This document shows, piece after piece, positions 10,054 through 21,111 of a stretch of 64,000 nucleotides of DNA. The position numbers and the translations under genes were made by a program. The stretch spans positions 3,968,001 through 4,032,000 of the forward strand of contig CP036290.1 in the NCBI GenBank assembly GCA_007750655.1. Reading direction: 5' to 3'. Source of the DNA: Rohdeia mirabilis. GTDB lineage: Bacteria > Planctomycetota > UBA1135 > GCA-002686595. The notes beneath the pieces are model-generated. The model saw only the letters and a program-made list of their open reading frames with translations, searched no databases and was not told where the DNA came from. How positions within the stretch are numbered: the stretch's first letter is position 1; each line of letters starts with the position of its first letter.

Positions 10054-10565
10054 TCACTCGGCGGGCGGGACCTCGATCGTCACGAGCTTCTCGCCCGCCC
10101 CGACCGCCTGGCCCGTCGCCACGTGGATCTGGGCCACGCGACCCGTGGTCGGCGCCTCGATCTCGTTCTGCATCTTCATCGCCTCGAGGATCAGGAGCGG
10201 TTGCCCTTCCTCAACCTCGTCGCCCTCGGCCACGAGCAGCTCGACGACGACGCCGGGCATGACGCTCTTGACCGGGCCGCCGGCGCCACCGCGCGCACGC
10301 GCCGCGAGTCCGGCCGCACGTTCGCGCTCGTCCTCGATGTCGATCGCGTAGCGCTGGCCGGCCAGGGTCACGACCACGTCCGAGCAATCGCCTTCGACGG
10401 AGATGCCGTAGCTGCGCTCGCCGACGGTGAGCGAGATCTGCCCGTGGCTGTTGACCTCGTGGTAGTGGAACTCGACGGGACGGCCCGCGAGGCGCACTTC
10501 GAGGTCACCGAGACGTTCGACGACCTCGACCTCGTGCTCGGCGCCGTTGACTTTGACGAAGTACT

Positions 10566-10569
<4 letters not shown>
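10054..10569 (-). CDS. Biotin carboxyl carrier protein of an acyl-CoA carboxylase
   Basis: This 171-residue protein ends in a biotinyl/lipoyl domain with the biotinylation motif EAMKM preceded by GVVVELLVAEGDEVEEGQPL, and closes with the usual TGQAVGAGEKLVTIEV strand. Its lysine carries biotin between the carboxylase and the carboxyltransferase encoded just upstream. The first 90 residues form a separate beta-rich domain as in the linker/BT region of acyl-CoA carboxylase alpha chains, suggesting that an alpha subunit has been split into two genes. The GTG start at 10567-10569 overlaps the TGA of the biotin carboxylase gene (GTGA), and AGGAG sits six bases upstream, so translation is coupled. 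It is the last gene of the minus-strand propionyl-CoA operon. Confidence 0.9.
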
Positions 10570-12121
<1,552 letters not shown>

Positions 12122-12125
<4 letters not shown>

Positions 12126-13732
12126 AGCGGAATGTTCCCGTGCTTGCGGGTGGGACGGTTCTCCTGCTTGGTGCGCAGGAGCTCGAGCGCGCGAATCAAC
12201 TGCGGCCGCGTCGTGCGCGCCTCGATCACGTCGTCGACGAACCCGCGTGCGGCGGCGCGGTACGGGTTGTTGAAGGTCTCCTCGTAGGCAGCGGTCTTCT
12301 TCGCCTCCATCGCGGCCGGATCGTCGGCCTCGGCGATCTCGCGGCGGTGGATGATCCGCGCCGCGCCGGCCGCCCCCATCACCGCGATCGCCGAACCGGG
12401 CCAGGCCAGGTTCAGGTCGGCGCGGATGTGCTTGCTGCCCATCACGTCGTACGCGCCGCCGTAGGCCTTGCGCGTGATGACGGTCAGCTTGGGCACCGTG
12501 GCCTCGCAGTACGCGTACAGCAGTTTCGCGCCGTGCAGGATGATGCCTTCGTGCTCCTGCTTGGTGCCGGGCAGGAAGCCGGGCACGTCCTCGAACGTGA
12601 CGATCGGGATGTTGTAGGCGTCGCAGAAGCGGATGAAGCGCGCGCCCTTGATCGAGGCCGCGATGTCCAGGCAGCCCGCCAGCACAGCGGGGTTGTTCGC
12701 GACGATGCCGACGACGTTGCCGCCGAGGCGCGCGAAGCCGACGATCATGTTGCGCGCGTAACCCTCGTGCACGCCGAACCACGAGTCCTTGTCCACCACG
12801 AGGTCGATGACCTTGTGCATGTCGTAGGGCTTGTTCGGATCGCTCGGCACCAGCGTGTCGAGCGCTGTGTCCTGGCGGTCGGCCGGGTCGTCGGTGGGCA
12901 CGAAGGGCGGCCCTTCGGCGTTGTTGAGCGGCAGGTACGACAGCAGGCGCCGCACCAGTTGCATGCAGCTCTTGTCGTCGGGGCTGACGAAGTGCGACAC
13001 GCCCGAGACCTCGGCGTGCGTGGTCGCACCGCCCAGTTCCTCGGAGGTGACCACCTCGTGCGTCACGGTCTTGACCACGTCGGGTCCCGTGATGTGCATG
13101 AACGAGCTGCGGTCGACCATGCAGATGAAGTCGGTGATCGCGGGGCTGTACACCGCCCCACCCGCGCACGGGCCCATGATCGCGCTGATCTGCGGCACGA
13201 CGCCCGAGGCCTGGGTGTTGCGCCAGAAGATCTCCGCGTAGCCGCCGAGACTGCTGACGCCTTCCTGGATGCGCGCGCCGCCCGAGTCGTTCAGCCCGAT
13301 GACCGGCACGCCGACCTTCATGGCCATGTCCATGACCTTGCAGATCTTCTCCGCGTGGGTCTCGGACAGCGAACCGCCGAAGACCGTGAAGTCCTGGCTG
13401 TAGAGGTAGACCGGCCGGCCGTCGATCAGCGCGTGACCCGTGACGACGCCGTCGCCGAGGATCTGCTGGGACTGCATGTCGAAGTCCGAACAGCGGTGCG
13501 TGACGAAGCGGTCGAGCTCGACGAACGACCCGTCGTCCACCAGGAAGTCGATGCGCTCGCGCGCGGTCAGCTTGCCCTTGGCGTGCTGGGCGGCGATGCG
13601 CTTCTCGCCGCCACCGGACAGGGACGACTCGCGCATGCGGACGAGGCGCTCGGTCGGCGACAGCGCGGCGGGTCTCGCCGCGGGCGGAGCCTGGTCGGAC
13701 GACGTCCGGTCGGGGGGGGTGGCTGCGGACAT
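12122..13732 (-). CDS. pccB: Propionyl-CoA carboxylase beta subunit (carboxyltransferase)
   Basis: This 536-residue crotonase-fold carboxyltransferase has the PccB landmarks. They are [42 protein letters not shown], the oxyanion-hole glycines [23 protein letters not shown] and [17 protein letters not shown], and [19 protein letters not shown]. That last stretch is typical of propionyl-/methylmalonyl-CoA rather than acetyl-CoA enzymes. The second half contains [17 protein letters not shown] and [25 protein letters not shown] text (FCDAYN). It moves the carboxyl group from carboxybiotin to propionyl-CoA, giving (S)-methylmalonyl-CoA. The start is the ATG at 13730-13732; the first 35 residues are a disordered alanine/proline-rich extension. 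It lies between the epimerase gene (85 bases upstream) and the biotin carboxylase, which it overlaps by four bases. Confidence 0.94.
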
Positions 13733-13817
13733 GGGAACTGGGAGTGGTCGACGCTGGGTCGGGTTCAGGGGCTCGCGTCGAGCGACCCCCGGTGGAAGGC
13801 GAAAGCGCGCGGCGCCG

Positions 13818-14270
13818 TCAGTGGCGCTCGTCCGCGGGCGGCTGGACGAGCTCGGTCAGTACGCCGCCCATCGACTTGGGGTGGACGAAGGCGACGGTCG
13901 TGCGGTGGGCCCCGGGGCGCGGTTCGAGATCGATCATCCGCACGCCGCGGGCCACGAGGGTCGCGATGGCGGCGGCCACGTCCGTGACCTCGAAGGCCAC
14001 GTGGTGCAGGCCGCTGCCCCGGCGCTCGAGGAAGCCGTGGATCGGCGAGCTCTCGGAGGCCGGCTCGACCAGTTCGAGCCGCGTGCCGTCGCCCGGGTAG
14101 CAGAAGACCACCCGCACGCCCTGGCTCTCGACGAACTCGGGCTCGTCGGCGCGAAAGCCCAGAGTGTCGCGGTAGATGGCGAGGGCCTCGTCGAGGCTCT
14201 CGACCGCCAGCGCGGTGTGGTGGATGCCGTGGACGAGGTCCGCGAGCACGCTCGGAGCAGGATCGGTCAT
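13818..14270 (-). CDS. mce: Methylmalonyl-CoA epimerase
   Basis: This 150-residue glyoxalase/VOC-fold protein shows [24 protein letters not shown] in the first half and [20 protein letters not shown] in the second. Both carry the metal-binding histidines of the family; the glutamates in RLELVEP and GVLTELVQP complete the site. It converts (S)- to (R)-methylmalonyl-CoA, the step after propionyl-CoA carboxylase. It is the first gene of the operon mce-pccB-pccA-BCCP. No methylmalonyl-CoA mutase is encoded in the window. The ATG at 14268-14270 gives the family's normal length. A TAGAAT hexamer at 14450-14455 (minus strand) is a possible -10, which would put a 13-nt tandem repeat in the leader. 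Confidence 0.94.
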   Translation of the reverse strand: MTDPAPSVLADLVHGIHHTALAVESLDEALAIYRDTLGFRADEPEFVESQGVRVVFCYPGDGTRLELVEPASESSPIHGFLERRGSGLHHVAFEVTDVAAAIATLVARGVRMIDLEPRPGAHRTTVAFVHPKSMGGVLTELVQPPADERH

Positions 14271-14296
14271 GGTGTCGGGCGGGCCACGGGCGGAGA

Positions 14297-14348
14297 ACGG
14301 TGGGCGCGCACGGTGGGCGCGCACGGTGGACGCGCGCCGTGGACGCGG
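14297..14348. repeat. Four-copy 13-nt tandem repeat upstream of mce
   Basis: The unit ACGGTGGGCGCGC occurs at 14297-14309 and 14310-14322, with ACGGTGGACGCGC at 14323-14335 and the degenerate GCCGTGGACGCGG at 14336-14348. It lies 27 bases upstream of the mce start codon in the divergent intergenic region. Its role, if any, is unknown; copy number is likely to vary. Confidence 0.75.
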
Positions 14349-14449
14349 CAGCGCCAGGGCGCGAACGGGCGCCTCGACGCCCAGGCGCCCGTCGTTCGAG
14401 CTCCGGGCGAACGACGAAGCCCGGGTGGGGCCTCGGTCGGCGGGGCGGG

Positions 14450-14455
14450 ATTCTA
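14450..14455 (-). promoter_or_regulatory. Possible -10 (TAGAAT) for the mce-pccBA operon
   Basis: TAGAAT on the minus strand is a good match to TATAAT in very GC-rich surroundings, 180 bases upstream of the epimerase start. No clear -35 is visible. If used, the leader would contain the 13-nt tandem repeat. Confidence 0.3.
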
Positions 14456-14519
14456 CCTCCCAGCACCCTCGCACCGAATGCCTCCCCGAGGGCACCGTAG
14501 GGCGCCGCCGCTTCCAACC

Positions 14520-17500
14520 ATGAATCTCATCCAACGAATCGGGCTGCTCGCGGTGTTCGCGATCGCCGTCTCCATCTTCGCCCTCGGGATCGTCGCGCGC
14601 TGGGGCGACCCGGACGCCCTGCCGCAGACGGAACTCGGCGCGCCGCCGCCCCCCACCGGCGCCGCGGAGATCGCCGCGGAACGCTCGTCCGGCGGACGCG
14701 TCCCGATCGACCCCGCGAACCTCCTCGTCGGCCAGGTGCGTCGGCCGAACGCGCTCGCGCTCGAAGGCCCCGACGACGCCCTGGGAGCGGCCGGAGCGGA
14801 GGTGTTCGCCGTCGACCAGCGCCTCGGTCCGGCCGCCGCCCTGCGCGCGGTGGCCGGGGCCTCCGCGAGCGACGCTCTCGGTGAACGCACCGCGGCGCCG
14901 ACGAGCGAAGGCGGCGATGCGGGCCTCGGCGAGGGCGACGCGGACGCGATCCTCGCCCGCGCGATCGCCGGTCCTTCGGGACGCTTCGAGCTCGAGCTCG
15001 GCGCCGAGCACGATGCGGTCCAACTCGTCGCGCGCGCGCCCGGCGGCTTCTCGCCGGTGCCGGTCGTTCTGCGTCGATCCGCCGCCGTGGGCGAGTCCGG
15101 CTCGCCTCCTTCCAGCCCATGGCCCGACGCCGTCATCGACCTGGCCCTCGGCGCGGACCTCGAGATCGAGGCGCCGCCCGGACGCCTGACGATCCGCGCC
15201 AATCTCTCGCAGGGCGCGCTCGTTCCCAGCGGAACTCCGCTCGGCGTGCGCGTCGCCCGCGTCGGCGAGGCCGGCTTCGTGCGCCTCTTCGGTCTGCCGC
15301 CGGGGATCCCGCTCGTGATCGAGAGCGATCCGGACGCGTTCGCCGCCGTGCGCCTCTCGACGGACGCCCTGCGCGCGGGGGAGGTGCGCTCGGTGCGCCT
15401 CGCGAGCCTGCAGGGTGGTCGGTTCCTGGGGCGCGTTCTCGACTCGACGGGACAGCCTCTGGCCGGCGCGCGCGTCGACGTGGGGTGGCCGAAGGATCCG
15501 GGGCGCGAGCTCCGCGTGCTGCGGTCCGAACTCACGGACGGCGACGGTCGCTTCGAGCTGGATCGACTTCCGGCCGTCGAACTGGTCGGCGCGGTGCGCG
15601 GGACCGGCCTGCCGACGCTCGACTTCTGGCTGCCGCCCCACGGCGCCGCGCGCACGTCCGGCGGCTTCGTGCTCGAGGTCGGCGCCGGAGCTCGACTGTC
15701 GGGCAGCGCGCTCGGGCCGGACGGTGAACCACTGGCCGGGGTCGAGCTCGAGGTCACCCCCGAACGCAGCCAGTTCGTCGCCGTCGAAGGCGAAGTGCGC
15801 AGCGCGACCAGCGACGCGAGCGGAGCGTTCGAGGTGCGCGGACTCGAGGGCCGACGCTTCGTGGTCTCGGCCCGGGCCGAACGCGCGGACGGGACGACGC
15901 TGCGCGGGCTCGCGCGCGAAGTGGAAGCTGGCGTTCCCGTCACGGTCCATCTGGTGCCGACCGCGACCCTGCGCGTCGTCGCGCGTGATCGCACCGGTGC
16001 GCCGGTGACCGAACTGGACGTGGTGGGGTCGCTCTCGGACCAGCTGAGCTCGGGGCAGGAACCGGGTCAGACCGTCGCGCTGTCGCTGACGTCGCCCGAC
16101 GGGAACTACGACGTCACGGACCTTCACCCCGGCGAATGGCGCTTCGCGTTCGAGCCGCGTTCGCTCGCGCCGGTCGCCGACGTGGACGTGGTGGTGCCGA
16201 CGCGCGACGCACTTGCGATCGACTTCGAACAGGCCGCTTCGGTCTTCGGACGCGTCGTCGATCCCGACGGGAAGCCGATCGCCGGTGGTCGTGTCACCGC
16301 CTGGGCCACGCGCCCGGAAGGACTCAGCTACCGATTGAGCGCGTCGGAGGCCACGTTGACCGACGCCGACGGGCGCTTCGAGCTGCGCCGACTGCGCCCG
16401 GGCAAGCTGCACCTGGCCGCGCGCCACCCGGACTTCGCGCGCTCGACCTGGCGCGAGCTCGAGCTCGGCGCCGGCGAGCGACTGAACGACCTCGAACTCG
16501 CGGTGCGCCGCGGCGCGAAGATCACCGGACGCGTGCTCGACGAGAACGACGCGCCGCTCGTCGACCGACTGGTGCTGCTGCACGCCGTCGAAGCCTGGGA
16601 CCCGGTGCGCCTGCGGACGGACGAGAACGGGCGCTTCGAGATCGGCGGTCTGGTGCCCGGTGAGTGGCAGGTGATGGCGCTCGGCATCGTCGACGACGAC
16701 CCGGGCGCCGCTTCGGTCGACGAACTGCTGCTGGAACACGTGGTGCTCGCGGACGGCGGCACGGAGCACGTCGAGTTCGGCGGCGCGTCGACGGGCGGAG
16801 GCGTGGTGCGCGGGCTCGCGCCCTGGGCCCCGGCCGAGGCCAGCAACTGGATCTACGTGCGTTCGAGCGACGGCGGCGCTCTGCAGTCGCAGTCGCTGCG
16901 CGCCGACGGGAGCTTCGCGATCGTGACCCCCCAACTCGGCGAGCACCTGATCTCGGTCGTGCTCGAGAAGGCCGTCGAACGGGGCAGCGAGCTGTTCACC
17001 ACGATCGACAGCGTGACGCCGCAGGACGCGCTCGCGAGTTCGGGACCGTTGGTCCTCGATCGCCCCGATGTGCGCTACTCGGGGCGTGTCACCGACGACG
17101 AAGGACGGCCACTCGCGGGCGTTCCGGTGCGCATCGAGAACGTCGGGCAGCTCGTTCCCGGACACCGACTGGCCGCGCGCTTCTCGCTCTGCACCACGGA
17201 CCGCGAGGGCCGCTTCGCGTTCGAGTGGCTGACGGCCGGCACGTACCGCGTCACGATCGGCGGCCTCAAGTACGTCGAAGGTGGCCCGCCGGTCGCGCGT
17301 TGGGGTGCGGTGGTGCTCGGCCCGCTCGTCATGGGTCCGGGAGAGGATCCCGCTCCCGTCGCCGTGGTTCTCGCGCCGCCGCGTGCGGTGAGCGGACGCA
17401 CGGTCGATCGCGACGGCCGGCCGGTGCCGCGCGCGACCGTGTTCGCGCGCCTACCCGATGGACAACTCGCGCACGAGCTGGGGCTCGTGCACAGTGACGA

Positions 17501-17900
17501 CGAGGGGCGCTTCGTCTACGACGGATTGCCGGCCGAGGGCGAGGTGCGCTTCGCCGCGCTGGCGGAGGGGCTCGCGAACTCCGAGATCGGAACCACCGGG
17601 AGCGAAGTGCGCCTGCAGCTCGAGCAAAGTGGCCGCCTCGTCGCCGAACACGCCTGCGAGATGGGCGGCGTCCTCTCGGTGCGCGACGAACTCGGGAACG
17701 AGGTCGCGGGCCGCAGCGACATTCGCGACGTGGCCCGGTCCGGCGGCATGCAGTGGGAGCCGGGCTCGGTGACCTTCACGGACCTCGCGCCGGGACGCTA
17801 CACCGTCGAGCTCACCGACCACGACGGCCGCCGCGCGGTCAAGTACGTACAGATCGAGGCCGGCGGCGAGCGGCGGGTGGCGCTGACGTTGTTGCGGTAG
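14520..17900 (+). CDS. Membrane-anchored protein with multiple carboxypeptidase-regulatory-like (CNA-B-type) repeats
   Basis: The 1126-residue product begins MNLIQRIGLLAVFAIAVSIF, one N-terminal transmembrane or signal-anchor segment. A linker and then a long extracytoplasmic region of beta-sandwich repeats follow. The repeats share phrases such as GRVLDSTGQPLAGARVDV, SALGPDGEPLAGVELEV, GRVVDPDGKPIAGGRV, GRVLDENDAPLVDRLVLL and GRTVDRDGRPVPRATVFA. Each is followed about 40-50 residues later by DGRFELDRLP- or LVPGEWQ-like turns. This is the carboxypeptidase D regulatory-like / CNA-B fold, which has no catalytic residues and usually serves as a structural or binding module on the cell surface. 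The tail of the ECF sigma factor starting at 61980 has the same kind of repeats. The start was set by the signal anchor; earlier in-frame codons lack protein-like composition. Confidence 0.82.
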   Translation: MNLIQRIGLLAVFAIAVSIFALGIVARWGDPDALPQTELGAPPPPTGAAEIAAERSSGGRVPIDPANLLVGQVRRPNALALEGPDDALGAAGAEVFAVDQRLGPAAALRAVAGASASDALGERTAAPTSEGGDAGLGEGDADAILARAIAGPSGRFELELGAEHDAVQLVARAPGGFSPVPVVLRRSAAVGESGSPPSSPWPDAVIDLALGADLEIEAPPGRLTIRANLSQGALVPSGTPLGVRVARVGEAGFVRLFGLPPGIPLVIESDPDAFAAVRLSTDALRAGEVRSVRLASLQGGRFLGRVLDSTGQPLAGARVDVGWPKDPGRELRVLRSELTDGDGRFELDRLPAVELVGAVRGTGLPTLDFWLPPHGAARTSGGFVLEVGAGARLSGSALGPDGEPLAGVELEVTPERSQFVAVEGEVRSATSDASGAFEVRGLEGRRFVVSARAERADGTTLRGLAREVEAGVPVTVHLVPTATLRVVARDRTGAPVTELDVVGSLSDQLSSGQEPGQTVALSLTSPDGNYDVTDLHPGEWRFAFEPRSLAPVADVDVVVPTRDALAIDFEQAASVFGRVVDPDGKPIAGGRVTAWATRPEGLSYRLSASEATLTDADGRFELRRLRPGKLHLAARHPDFARSTWRELELGAGERLNDLELAVRRGAKITGRVLDENDAPLVDRLVLLHAVEAWDPVRLRTDENGRFEIGGLVPGEWQVMALGIVDDDPGAASVDELLLEHVVLADGGTEHVEFGGASTGGGVVRGLAPWAPAEASNWIYVRSSDGGALQSQSLRADGSFAIVTPQLGEHLISVVLEKAVERGSELFTTIDSVTPQDALASSGPLVLDRPDVRYSGRVTDDEGRPLAGVPVRIENVGQLVPGHRLAARFSLCTTDREGRFAFEWLTAGTYRVTIGGLKYVEGGPPVARWGAVVLGPLVMGPGEDPAPVAVVLAPPRAVSGRTVDRDGRPVPRATVFARLPDGQLAHELGLVHSDDEGRFVYDGLPAEGEVRFAALAEGLANSEIGTTGSEVRLQLEQSGRLVAEHACEMGGVLSVRDELGNEVAGRSDIRDVARSGGMQWEPGSVTFTDLAPGRYTVELTDHDGRRAVKYVQIEAGGERRVALTLLR

Positions 17901-17923
17901 CGCCCGCTCGCCGCAGCCTCACC

Positions 17924-18997
17924 TCACCCCTTCGGCCTGTTCGCCCGCAACCACTCGACCAGCTCGCGCAGATCGTCGGGCACCGGAGCCTCGCCGTGCA
18001 GCGGCTCGCCGGTCACGGGGTGCTCGAGATCGAGCTTCCACGCGTGCAGGGCCTGGCGGTCCATCTTCGGCGCGCCCTTCGGCAGCGACTGGCGCCGGCG
18101 GCGGCCCTTGTAGACCGTGTCGCCGACGATCGGGTGCTCGATCGACTCGAGGTGCACGCGGATCTGGTGCGTGCGGCCGGTGACGGGTTTCGCGGTGACG
18201 AGCGTGAAGCCGTCGAAGCGTTCGAGCACCTCGTAGAACGTCTCGGCGTCGCGGCCCTCGCCCTCGCGCGCGACCGACATGCGGTCGGGTTGGCGCGCGT
18301 CGCGGATCAACGGCGCGGTGATCCAGTCGGAGATGAAGCGCGGTTCGCCGTGCACGAGCGCCAGGTAGGTCTTCTGGACACGCCGCTCGGCGAACTGCTT
18401 CACCAGTCTCTCGCCGGCCGCGGCCGAACGCGCGATCACCATGATCCCTGTCGTGCGCGAGTCGAGGCGGTGGACGATGCCGGGACGAGCGGTGAGATTC
18501 GCGACCACTTCGGCCTCTTCGTCGTCGCCCGCCAGCGCATCGTCGCCGTGCCGCCCAGCGTGCTCGCTCGCGCGCTCTGCATGGGGATCGGGCAGCGGCC
18601 CGAAGAGCTCGACCGCCTGCTCGGACACGGTGCCGCCCGAGATCGCCTCCGAGGGGTGGCAGACGACGCCGGCGGGCTTGTCGATCAGCGCCAGGTGTTC
18701 GTCCTCGTGGATGACCCGGATCGGCGCGGAGCCACCGCTGCGACGCAGGTCGCCCGGCGGCACGAACTCGACGACGGTGCCCGCGCGCACCAGGTGCGAG
18801 GTGCGCTCGACCACCTCGCCGTCCACGCGGACCTCGCCGGAGCGGATCCAGGTCCCGAGGCGGCTGCGGGACTGATCGGGGATCAGGTCGCACAGGACGC
18901 GGTCGAGCCGCATCCCGTCCCATTCGGGCGGGATCGTGTGGCGCCGGGGTTGGACGTCGCCGGCGGGCGTGGAGGGTCGGTCGGAACCTGTGTTCAT
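17924..18997 (-). CDS. RluA-family 23S rRNA/tRNA pseudouridine synthase
   Basis: This 357-residue enzyme has an N-terminal S4 RNA-binding domain (MRLDRVLCDLIPDQSRSRLGTWIRSGEVRVDG) and a catalytic domain. The latter contains IHEDEHLALIDKPAGVVCHPS and the active-site motif GIVHRLDSRTTGIMVIA, whose aspartate is the catalytic residue. Further conserved text is LVTAKPVTGRTHQIRVHLESIEHPIVGDTVY and QALHAWKLDLEHPVTGEPL. It isomerises specific uridines in RNA to pseudouridine in the cytoplasm. The variant RLDSRTTG instead of RLDKxTSG, with an insert of about 30 residues before it, is mildly unusual; which member of the RluA/C/D group it is cannot be decided. It converges with the gene ending at 17900, 23 bases away. 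Confidence 0.92.
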   Translation of the reverse strand: MNTGSDRPSTPAGDVQPRRHTIPPEWDGMRLDRVLCDLIPDQSRSRLGTWIRSGEVRVDGEVVERTSHLVRAGTVVEFVPPGDLRRSGGSAPIRVIHEDEHLALIDKPAGVVCHPSEAISGGTVSEQAVELFGPLPDPHAERASEHAGRHGDDALAGDDEEAEVVANLTARPGIVHRLDSRTTGIMVIARSAAAGERLVKQFAERRVQKTYLALVHGEPRFISDWITAPLIRDARQPDRMSVAREGEGRDAETFYEVLERFDGFTLVTAKPVTGRTHQIRVHLESIEHPIVGDTVYKGRRRRQSLPKGAPKMDRQALHAWKLDLEHPVTGEPLHGEAPVPDDLRELVEWLRANRPKG

Positions 18998-19188
18998 GGT
19001 GCGGCGGCTCGTGGTCGGACTCCCCGCACCCAGGCTGCGCCGCTACCATGCTCGGCTTCCTCACGGGTTACAAGGCCGTCCCCGTGGGTAAGCCCCCCGC
19101 CGGATCCCCCGCCGCGCCCCCCCCGTCCAGCGCAGCGCCGCCTCCCGTACGGGTCGAGTTCGAATCGACCGCGTTCCTCAAGTTGCCC

Positions 19189-21006
19189 ATGCTGTTCAGA
19201 GCACTCTCGTTCCCTTCCGTGGCCTGCGCCGCGACGACCGTCCTGGCCGCCTCTTCGCTCGCGAGCTGGAGCCGTTCCGCCGCGCCGGCCCCGGTCGCCA
19301 CGACTGCCGCTCCCACGGCGACGATCGCAGCCGGCACCCAGGACTACGGCCCGCCCCCCGGGATGGTCGCGATCCCGAAGAAGGTGATCGAGGTGGGCGG
19401 CGATCCCGAGGAGATCGAGGCGCTGGTCGTGAAGAACGAGGCGGTCGGCGAGAACCTCGCCGCCGAGCTGGGCTCGAAGACCACGGTGGTCGAGGCCTTC
19501 TACCTGCAGCCGTACGAGATCACGAACGAGCAGTACCTGCGCTTCGTGCTCGCGACGGGGCACCGCCCGCCGCAGCACTGGGCCCAGGACGCGCTCGACC
19601 AGGCCTCGCGCGAGTACCTGGAAGCGAACAAGGACGACAAGTCCGCGCCGCCGTTCAGCCCCAAGGACTGGTGGGCCACGAACTGGCGTTCGGCCGAGTG
19701 GTCCATGCCGACCAAGATCGCCACGCTGCCCGTGGTGTACGTCGACAACTACGACGTCGAGAGCTTCGTCCACTGGGCCGGCTTCCGGATGATGACGGAG
19801 TTCGAGTTCCAGTCCGCCGGACGTGAGAAGGACCGTCAGCGCTACACCTGGGGCGACGAATGGGACCGCAGCAAGGCCATCACGAGTGATCCCGACGCGC
19901 GCTCCAAGCCGGAAGAGGTCGGCTCCGTCGAGGCCGCAGCGTCGCTCCACGGCGTCTTCGACCTCTGCGGGAACGTGTGGGAGTGGACGTCGAGCCCCTA
20001 CGTGGGGCTCCCGGGCTACAAGCCGCTGAAGTACGAGATCAAGCGCGGCAAGAAGCCGGAGAAGAAGGAGGTCGGCGCCCAGTTCGATTCGAGCAAGCGC
20101 GTCGTCGTCGGTGGTTCCTTCGCCAACTCGCCCGTCGCCGCGCGCCTCTCCACCCGCCGCCCCACCGCGCGCGACGAGATGTTCAGCGGACTCGGCTTCC
20201 GGTGCGCCGCCGACATGCAGGTCGCACGCGGCCGCGCGGAAGCCACCCTGGCGAACCTGGCCTTCGAACAGCGGGCGAGCGTCGAGCTCCACGCCCCCGG
20301 CGTGCTCGGCTTCGAGAACTGGATCGTCGGCGAAGGTCGCCTCGAGAAGCCCAACTACGCGTTGATCGAAGGGCACGAGTGGTTCGTCTGGATCCCCGCG
20401 CTGCAGCTCACCGAGAACTCGACCAACGGCCTCGAGTCGGCCTCCAAGGACGAGCCGATCGCGATGGGCGTCCTGACGACGACGGTCGCGCTCAGCCAAC
20501 CCGCACTCGAGCCCGGCACGTACGTCGTGGCCTGGCGCACCGACGGCAAGCCGAAGAAGAAGAAGAAGTCGGACGACGAAGAGAAGGAGAAGAAGAAGGA
20601 CGACGACGTGCCGCCGATCGGTGGCGTGCTCGCGCCCGGTTCGAACTCCATCGCGCGCGCGGCGGCCGAGGACGACGAGGACCCGTTCGGCGGTGTCGTC
20701 GACTACGACCACCCCGCGTGGATCTTCTACGACGCCGAGATGAAGCCGGTCGCGAGCATCCGCGCCGGGGTTCCCGAGGCGGAGTCCGTCCCGAAGGACG
20801 ACCCGTTCGGCACCATCGCCGTGCTCGCCATGGCCGAGATGACCGGCGAGAAGGACGACCCCCGCAACGATTCGTCGATCGACGCGTCGCTGGACGCCGT
20901 GCGCCTGGACGGTTTCGTCCTGGGTAGCCGCGCGAAGAAGGGCTTCGCCTTCCGTCTCGAGCTGGGCGTGAAGCCGAACGCGATCCCGCGCACCTGGCGG
21001 CGCTGA
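19189..21006 (+). CDS. Secreted SUMF1/FGE-sulfatase-fold protein
   Basis: This 605-residue protein has a signal peptide (MLFRALSFPSVACAATTVLAASSLASW) followed by a SUMF1-type C-type-lectin fold at about residues 80-345. The signs are PYEITNEQYLRFVLATGHRPP, FVHWAGFRMMTEFEFQSAGR, YTWGDEWD, GVFDLCGNVWEWTSSPY and RVVVGGSFANSPVAARLSTRR...GLGFRC. The paired cysteines in the C-terminal strand of true formylglycine-generating enzymes are missing, so oxidation of sulfatase cysteines is unlikely. The family also includes substrate-binding and structural proteins. A second domain of about 250 residues follows, containing a charged run rich in lysine and aspartate/glutamate (about residues 460-480). The ATG at 19189 begins the signal peptide; an in-frame ATG at 19048 would bury it. 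The gene stands alone and faces valS across a strong hairpin. Confidence 0.8.
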   Translation: MLFRALSFPSVACAATTVLAASSLASWSRSAAPAPVATTAAPTATIAAGTQDYGPPPGMVAIPKKVIEVGGDPEEIEALVVKNEAVGENLAAELGSKTTVVEAFYLQPYEITNEQYLRFVLATGHRPPQHWAQDALDQASREYLEANKDDKSAPPFSPKDWWATNWRSAEWSMPTKIATLPVVYVDNYDVESFVHWAGFRMMTEFEFQSAGREKDRQRYTWGDEWDRSKAITSDPDARSKPEEVGSVEAAASLHGVFDLCGNVWEWTSSPYVGLPGYKPLKYEIKRGKKPEKKEVGAQFDSSKRVVVGGSFANSPVAARLSTRRPTARDEMFSGLGFRCAADMQVARGRAEATLANLAFEQRASVELHAPGVLGFENWIVGEGRLEKPNYALIEGHEWFVWIPALQLTENSTNGLESASKDEPIAMGVLTTTVALSQPALEPGTYVVAWRTDGKPKKKKKSDDEEKEKKKDDDVPPIGGVLAPGSNSIARAAAEDDEDPFGGVVDYDHPAWIFYDAEMKPVASIRAGVPEAESVPKDDPFGTIAVLAMAEMTGEKDDPRNDSSIDASLDAVRLDGFVLGSRAKKGFAFRLELGVKPNAIPRTWRR

Positions 21007-21030
21007 GCTCGCGAGGCTCGCGCCGCACGC

Positions 21031-21070
21031 GAAGGGGCCCGGTCGCACGCACGTGCGACCGGGCCCCTTC
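21031..21070. terminator. Bidirectional terminator hairpin between the SUMF1-fold gene and valS
   Basis: A perfect 18-bp stem (GAAGGGGCCCGGTCGCAC at 21031-21048 and its complement at 21053-21070) closes a four-base GCAC loop. It sits 24 bases after the plus-strand stop and 41 bases after the minus-strand stop. The ends GAAGG/CCTTC give only a weak T-bias on either side. Confidence 0.85.
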
Positions 21071-21111
21071 TCATGTGGGCAGCGTTCCGAGTCGCCCTCG
21101 GAGGCCCGGGC

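Noticed and set aside
19048..19188. Upstream ATG for the SUMF1-fold gene
   Set aside because: It would place 47 proline/alanine-rich residues in front of a clear signal peptide.
20550..20610. Possible frameshift at the lysine-rich run in the SUMF1-fold gene
   Set aside because: The frame continues without interruption on both sides and ends in a normal C-terminus; the run is simply a KKKK and DDEE-rich linker.
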